A stretch of DNA of 7,032 nt from an uncultured Spirochaetales bacterium. Its GTDB lineage: Bacteria > Spirochaetota > Spirochaetia > Sphaerochaetales > Sphaerochaetaceae. Position numbers and translations under genes: made by a program. The stretch is taken from NCBI GenBank assembly GCA_934247875.1, contig CAKQJZ010000094.1:1-7032 (forward strand), in the 5' to 3' direction. Positions 4,945-7,032 of the stretch are shown here, piece by piece. Position 1 is the stretch's first letter. Each line of letters opens with the position of its first letter. The notes beneath the pieces were generated by a model. The model saw only the letters and a program-made list of their open reading frames with translations, was not told the origin of the DNA and did not search any database.

Positions 4945-6285
4945 GTGTCAATAACAGCAACAATAATAATACAGATCATAATGATATTGATAAATGCGCT
5001 CTTCGCAGGTACAGAGATTGCAGTCGTGTCATTGAACCAAACCAAAATCAAGAAAGAAGCTGAAGATGGAGACAAGAAAGCCCAGAAGCTTCTGTCGATG
5101 ATTGAGAATCCATCAAGCTTTCTCTCAACAATCCAGATAGCTATAACACTCGCAGGCTTCTTAGGCGCTGCATTCTCAGCTGACGTGCTCTCAGAGCATT
5201 TAGTGGAGCTGCTTATCAAAGCTGGCTGGAATGGCCCATATACACTCATGAATTCAATCTCTGTTGTACTCATCACAGTCATCATCTCATTCTTTACTCT
5301 GATATTCGGAGAGCTTGTTCCTAAACGCATAGCACAGCAGAAGACAGAGGGCTGGGCAAAGGCAAGCGTATCAATCCTTTCATGCCTTTCTGTGATAATG
5401 CGCCCATTCATTGCACTCTTATCTGGCTGCACTAACCTTGTGCTGAAGCTATTCCATTTAAAGACAGATGGAGGCGAAGAAGAAGTCACTGAAGAAGATA
5501 TAAGGCTTATGGTTGAATCTTCAGGAGATGCAGGCAAGATCGAGGAAGATGAGCAGGAATGGATCCAGAATGTATTTGATTTCAACGACATTGCAGTCGA
5601 TGATGTAATGACAAGAGAAGCAGATGTCGTTGCAATACAGGAAGACACATCAGAGCGTGATATCCTATCTCTCATAAAAGAGACAGGCTTCTCAAGATTC
5701 CCTGTCTATGGTGAGAATATAAATGATATCAAGGGCACTATCATTGCCAAAGAGTTCCTTCTGAATCTCACCGATAAAGAGCGTAAGCCATTTAAGGACC
5801 TCATCAGAGAGCCATATCTTGTACCAGACTCAATACATGCAGATAAGCTCTTTTCTGATATGCAAGAGAAGAAGATTCATATGGCTATAGTCATCGATGA
5901 GTATGGCCAGTTTGCAGGCATCATAACACTTGAGGATCTATTAGAGGAAATCGTGGGCAATATCTATGATGAGTTTGATTCAGAAGATGAAGAAGATATC
6001 GTAGAGATCGATAAGAATACATGGAAAGTATCTGGAGATACTACAATCGAAGATTTCAATGATTTCACTGAAGTCTACGACATTCCAGAGAACGATGACT
6101 ACGACACTATCGGCGGCCTTATACTCTCAACTCTCTCAACTATCCCAGAAGATGGAACAGAGCTCGATCTTGAGCGTGATGGCTTCTCATTCCATGTCAC
6201 TAAGATAGAAGACAGAAGAATAGTTGAAGTAATAGTCAAGAAACTGCCTGATGAGAAAGAAACTAGCGAGAAAAAAGAAGAATAG
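4945..6285 (+). CDS. CNNM/CorC-family CBS-domain membrane protein, probable Mg2+ transporter
   Basis: This 446-residue protein has the full three-part architecture of the HlyC/CorC (hemolysin-like) family. An N-terminal DUF21/CNNM membrane domain (about 1-170, three to four helices) includes NPSSFLSTIQIAITLAGF at 55-72 and GELVPKRIA at 122-130. A CBS pair follows at about 217-340 (VMTREADVVAI; SRFPVY; MAIVIDEYGQFAGIITLEDLLEEIVG). The C-terminal CorC_HlyC domain (about 350-433) has TIGGLIL and a DGTELDLERDGFSFHV-like segment. Family members such as bacterial CorB and MpfA move or regulate Mg2+, and the CBS pair binds nucleotide; the old name hemolysin is misleading. GTG is the start: a TAA lies directly upstream in frame, GGAG sits 10 nt before it, and the next ATG would cut the first helix. 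A terminator follows immediately. The long leader suggests post-transcriptional control. Confidence 0.88.
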   Translation: MSITATIIIQIIMILINALFAGTEIAVVSLNQTKIKKEAEDGDKKAQKLLSMIENPSSFLSTIQIAITLAGFLGAAFSADVLSEHLVELLIKAGWNGPYTLMNSISVVLITVIISFFTLIFGELVPKRIAQQKTEGWAKASVSILSCLSVIMRPFIALLSGCTNLVLKLFHLKTDGGEEEVTEEDIRLMVESSGDAGKIEEDEQEWIQNVFDFNDIAVDDVMTREADVVAIQEDTSERDILSLIKETGFSRFPVYGENINDIKGTIIAKEFLLNLTDKERKPFKDLIREPYLVPDSIHADKLFSDMQEKKIHMAIVIDEYGQFAGIITLEDLLEEIVGNIYDEFDSEDEEDIVEIDKNTWKVSGDTTIEDFNDFTEVYDIPENDDYDTIGGLILSTLSTIPEDGTELDLERDGFSFHVTKIEDRRIVEVIVKKLPDEKETSEKKEE

Positions 6286-6870
6286 CTACTCTACCATCTC
6301 AAGCACTAGCCCTCTGACAAGCACTCGGAGGGCTTTTTCTATATCTTCTATTTTATCATTATGCAGCAAGAGATAGAAAAGTGCTCTGTAGCCTTTTGAG
6401 AATGATGCAATGTCATCTTTGTCGCTGATTGAGAAGATAGCGAAGAGATTCACTAGGATATCTTTCTCATGGACCTTCATTGCTTTGACTTCTTCTTCTC
6501 CAATAGGACGCAATATAAGCTCAAGTTCGCCCTCATCAAGTGCTCTATATACTCCGTCGTTATAGAACTTCATCAAAATAGCAGTGAATACATTAGTAAG
6601 CGATGTGACAATCAGGTTCTCATCAAGATTCTGAAGCATCTCAAGGTAAAGTGCCTCAACTTCATCTGGAAAGCTTTTAAGGATATCAAAGAAGAGCGCT
6701 TCCTTAGAACTATAGAATAAATAGAATGTACCTTTTGGAATGTTGACGCGGCGCACAAGCTCATCGACTGTCGTCTTTTTTACGCCATATAACGCTAAGC
6801 ACTTCTTGCCTTCTGTCTTTAAGCTCTCTCTAATATTATTGCGTTCTGTTTCACTGTAAGTTTTAGGCAT
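6286..6870 (-). CDS. TetR-family transcriptional regulator
   Basis: This 194-residue one-component repressor or regulator has the classic TetR N-terminal DNA-binding domain: a first helix with ALYGVKKTTVDELVRRV at 26-42, then NIPKGTFYLFYSSKEALF at 43-60, which contains the recognition helix (GTFYLFY). The rest is an all-helical ligand-binding and dimerisation domain with no recognisable signature, so the effector is unknown. AGAGGG ends only 3 nt before the ATG, a tight ribosome site. It is convergent with the CorC-like gene: the two stop codons touch (TAG directly followed by CTA). The 3' coding end also contains the terminator of that neighbour. Its target could be itself or a gene to the right of the window; nothing shows that it controls the CorC-like gene. 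Confidence 0.88.
   Translation of the reverse strand: MPKTYSETERNNIRESLKTEGKKCLALYGVKKTTVDELVRRVNIPKGTFYLFYSSKEALFFDILKSFPDEVEALYLEMLQNLDENLIVTSLTNVFTAILMKFYNDGVYRALDEGELELILRPIGEEEVKAMKVHEKDILVNLFAIFSISDKDDIASFSKGYRALFYLLLHNDKIEDIEKALRVLVRGLVLEMVE
6308..6340 (+). terminator. Strong intrinsic terminator of the CorC-like gene, inside the TetR coding end
   Basis: AGCCCTCTGA (6308-6317) pairs with TCGGAGGGCT (6325-6334), giving 10 bp with one G-U pair and a 7-nt loop, followed by TTTTTCT. It begins 23 bases after the CorC-like stop codon. The same bases encode part of the last 16 residues of the TetR protein on the other strand. On the minus strand there is no T-run after the stem, so it is one-directional. 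Confidence 0.88.
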
Positions 6871-6883
6871 AATCCCTCTTTTT

Positions 6884-6896
6884 GACGAATATTGTC
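6884..6896. promoter_or_regulatory. Possible TetR operator palindrome (weak)
   Basis: GACgaatattGTC is a 13-bp imperfect palindrome just upstream of the TetR ribosome site. A second short one, CAGT-aaaac-ACTG, lies at 6905-6917 across the predicted -10. Autoregulation through such sites is common in this family, but the arms are short and could be chance in AT-rich DNA. Confidence 0.25.
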
Positions 6897-6905
6897 TCTA
6901 TAGTC

Positions 6906-6954
6906 AGTAAAACACTGCTTTTTGCCATTTTCAACGGTTTTTTTAGCTTTTTTT
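6906..6954 (-). promoter_or_regulatory. Candidate TetR-gene promoter with phased A-tracts
   Basis: On the minus strand, TTGAAA (6934-6929), a 17-nt spacer and TTTACT (6911-6906) match the consensus at 5/6 and 4/6 positions. Directly upstream lie two seven-base A-tracts (6954-6948 and 6944-6938) exactly 10 bp apart. That is the position and composition of an UP element, and the phasing favours bent DNA. Confidence 0.4.
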
Positions 6955-6981
6955 AGGGTCAATCACTTTTCTTGTGGGATG

Positions 6982-7007
6982 AAATAAAAAGCAACTAAAG
7001 CTAGTTG
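6982..7007 (-). terminator. Weak intrinsic terminator for a gene beyond the right edge
   Basis: On the minus strand, CAACTA (7007-7002) pairs perfectly with TAGTTG (6997-6992) around a 4-base loop, followed by C and then TTTTTATTT. The stem is short and AT-rich, so efficiency may be low. Two of the three minus-strand frames reach stop codons within the last 10 bases of the window, consistent with a gene ending near or beyond the edge. Confidence 0.45.
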
Positions 7008-7032
7008 AATAAGAATGGGCCGTTAACCTAAA

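Noticed and set aside
4941..5675. 244-codon open frame on the minus strand inside the CorC-like gene
   Set aside because: It is Ser/Ile-rich low-complexity translation mirroring the real gene's codons, has no recognisable domain, and the + strand protein is unmistakable.

Overview
The window is an ordinary-looking stretch of bacterial chromosome with moderate-to-low GC. It is densely packed, with genes on both strands, and shows no insertion sequence, prophage gene, integrase or CRISPR array. Promoters read as sigma70-type hexamers and most starts carry GGAG/GAGG-type ribosome sites. The tRNA has no encoded CCA. Frequent ATA, AGA and TCA codons, together with an NhaC-type Na+/H+ antiporter, would suit a host-associated anaerobe such as a gut spirochaete or a Clostridia-like organism. 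That placement is a guess; nothing here fixes the phylum.

Layout. At the left edge there may be the last 20 codons of a + strand gene, followed by a 16-bp inverted repeat and the terminator of the minus-strand antiporter gene (198-1835). A divergent AT-rich gap leads to a + strand PAP2 phosphatase (start set at 2025). It collides tail to tail, overlapping by 12 bp, with a minus-strand two-gene operon: manA (mannose-6-phosphate isomerase) followed 5 nt later by a DEDDh 3'-5' exonuclease. The manA promoter sits so close to the ATG that the mRNA is predicted to be leaderless. It is interleaved with a promoter firing the other way into a tRNA-Gly(CCC) gene.

Downstream of the tRNA there is no terminator but a 187-nt non-coding leader with several mutually exclusive hairpins and two anti-Shine-Dalgarno segments. 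It runs into a GTG-started gene for a CNNM/CorC-type CBS-domain membrane protein, probably a divalent-cation (Mg2+) transporter. That gene ends in a strong intrinsic terminator that lies inside the 3' coding end of a convergent TetR-family regulator gene; the two stop codons abut with no base between them. Behind the TetR gene are two helically phased A-tracts, a candidate promoter, possible operator palindromes and, at the right edge, a weak minus-strand terminator for a gene outside the window.

Themes. Two genes concern cation homeostasis (Na+/H+ antiporter and CorC-like protein), one membrane lipid or undecaprenyl phosphate chemistry (PAP2), and one sugar-nucleotide supply (manA). They do not form one pathway. 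The most promising unexplained element is the structured leader at 4758-4944. I could not assign it to any riboswitch family I know. I see no clearly new multi-gene system.
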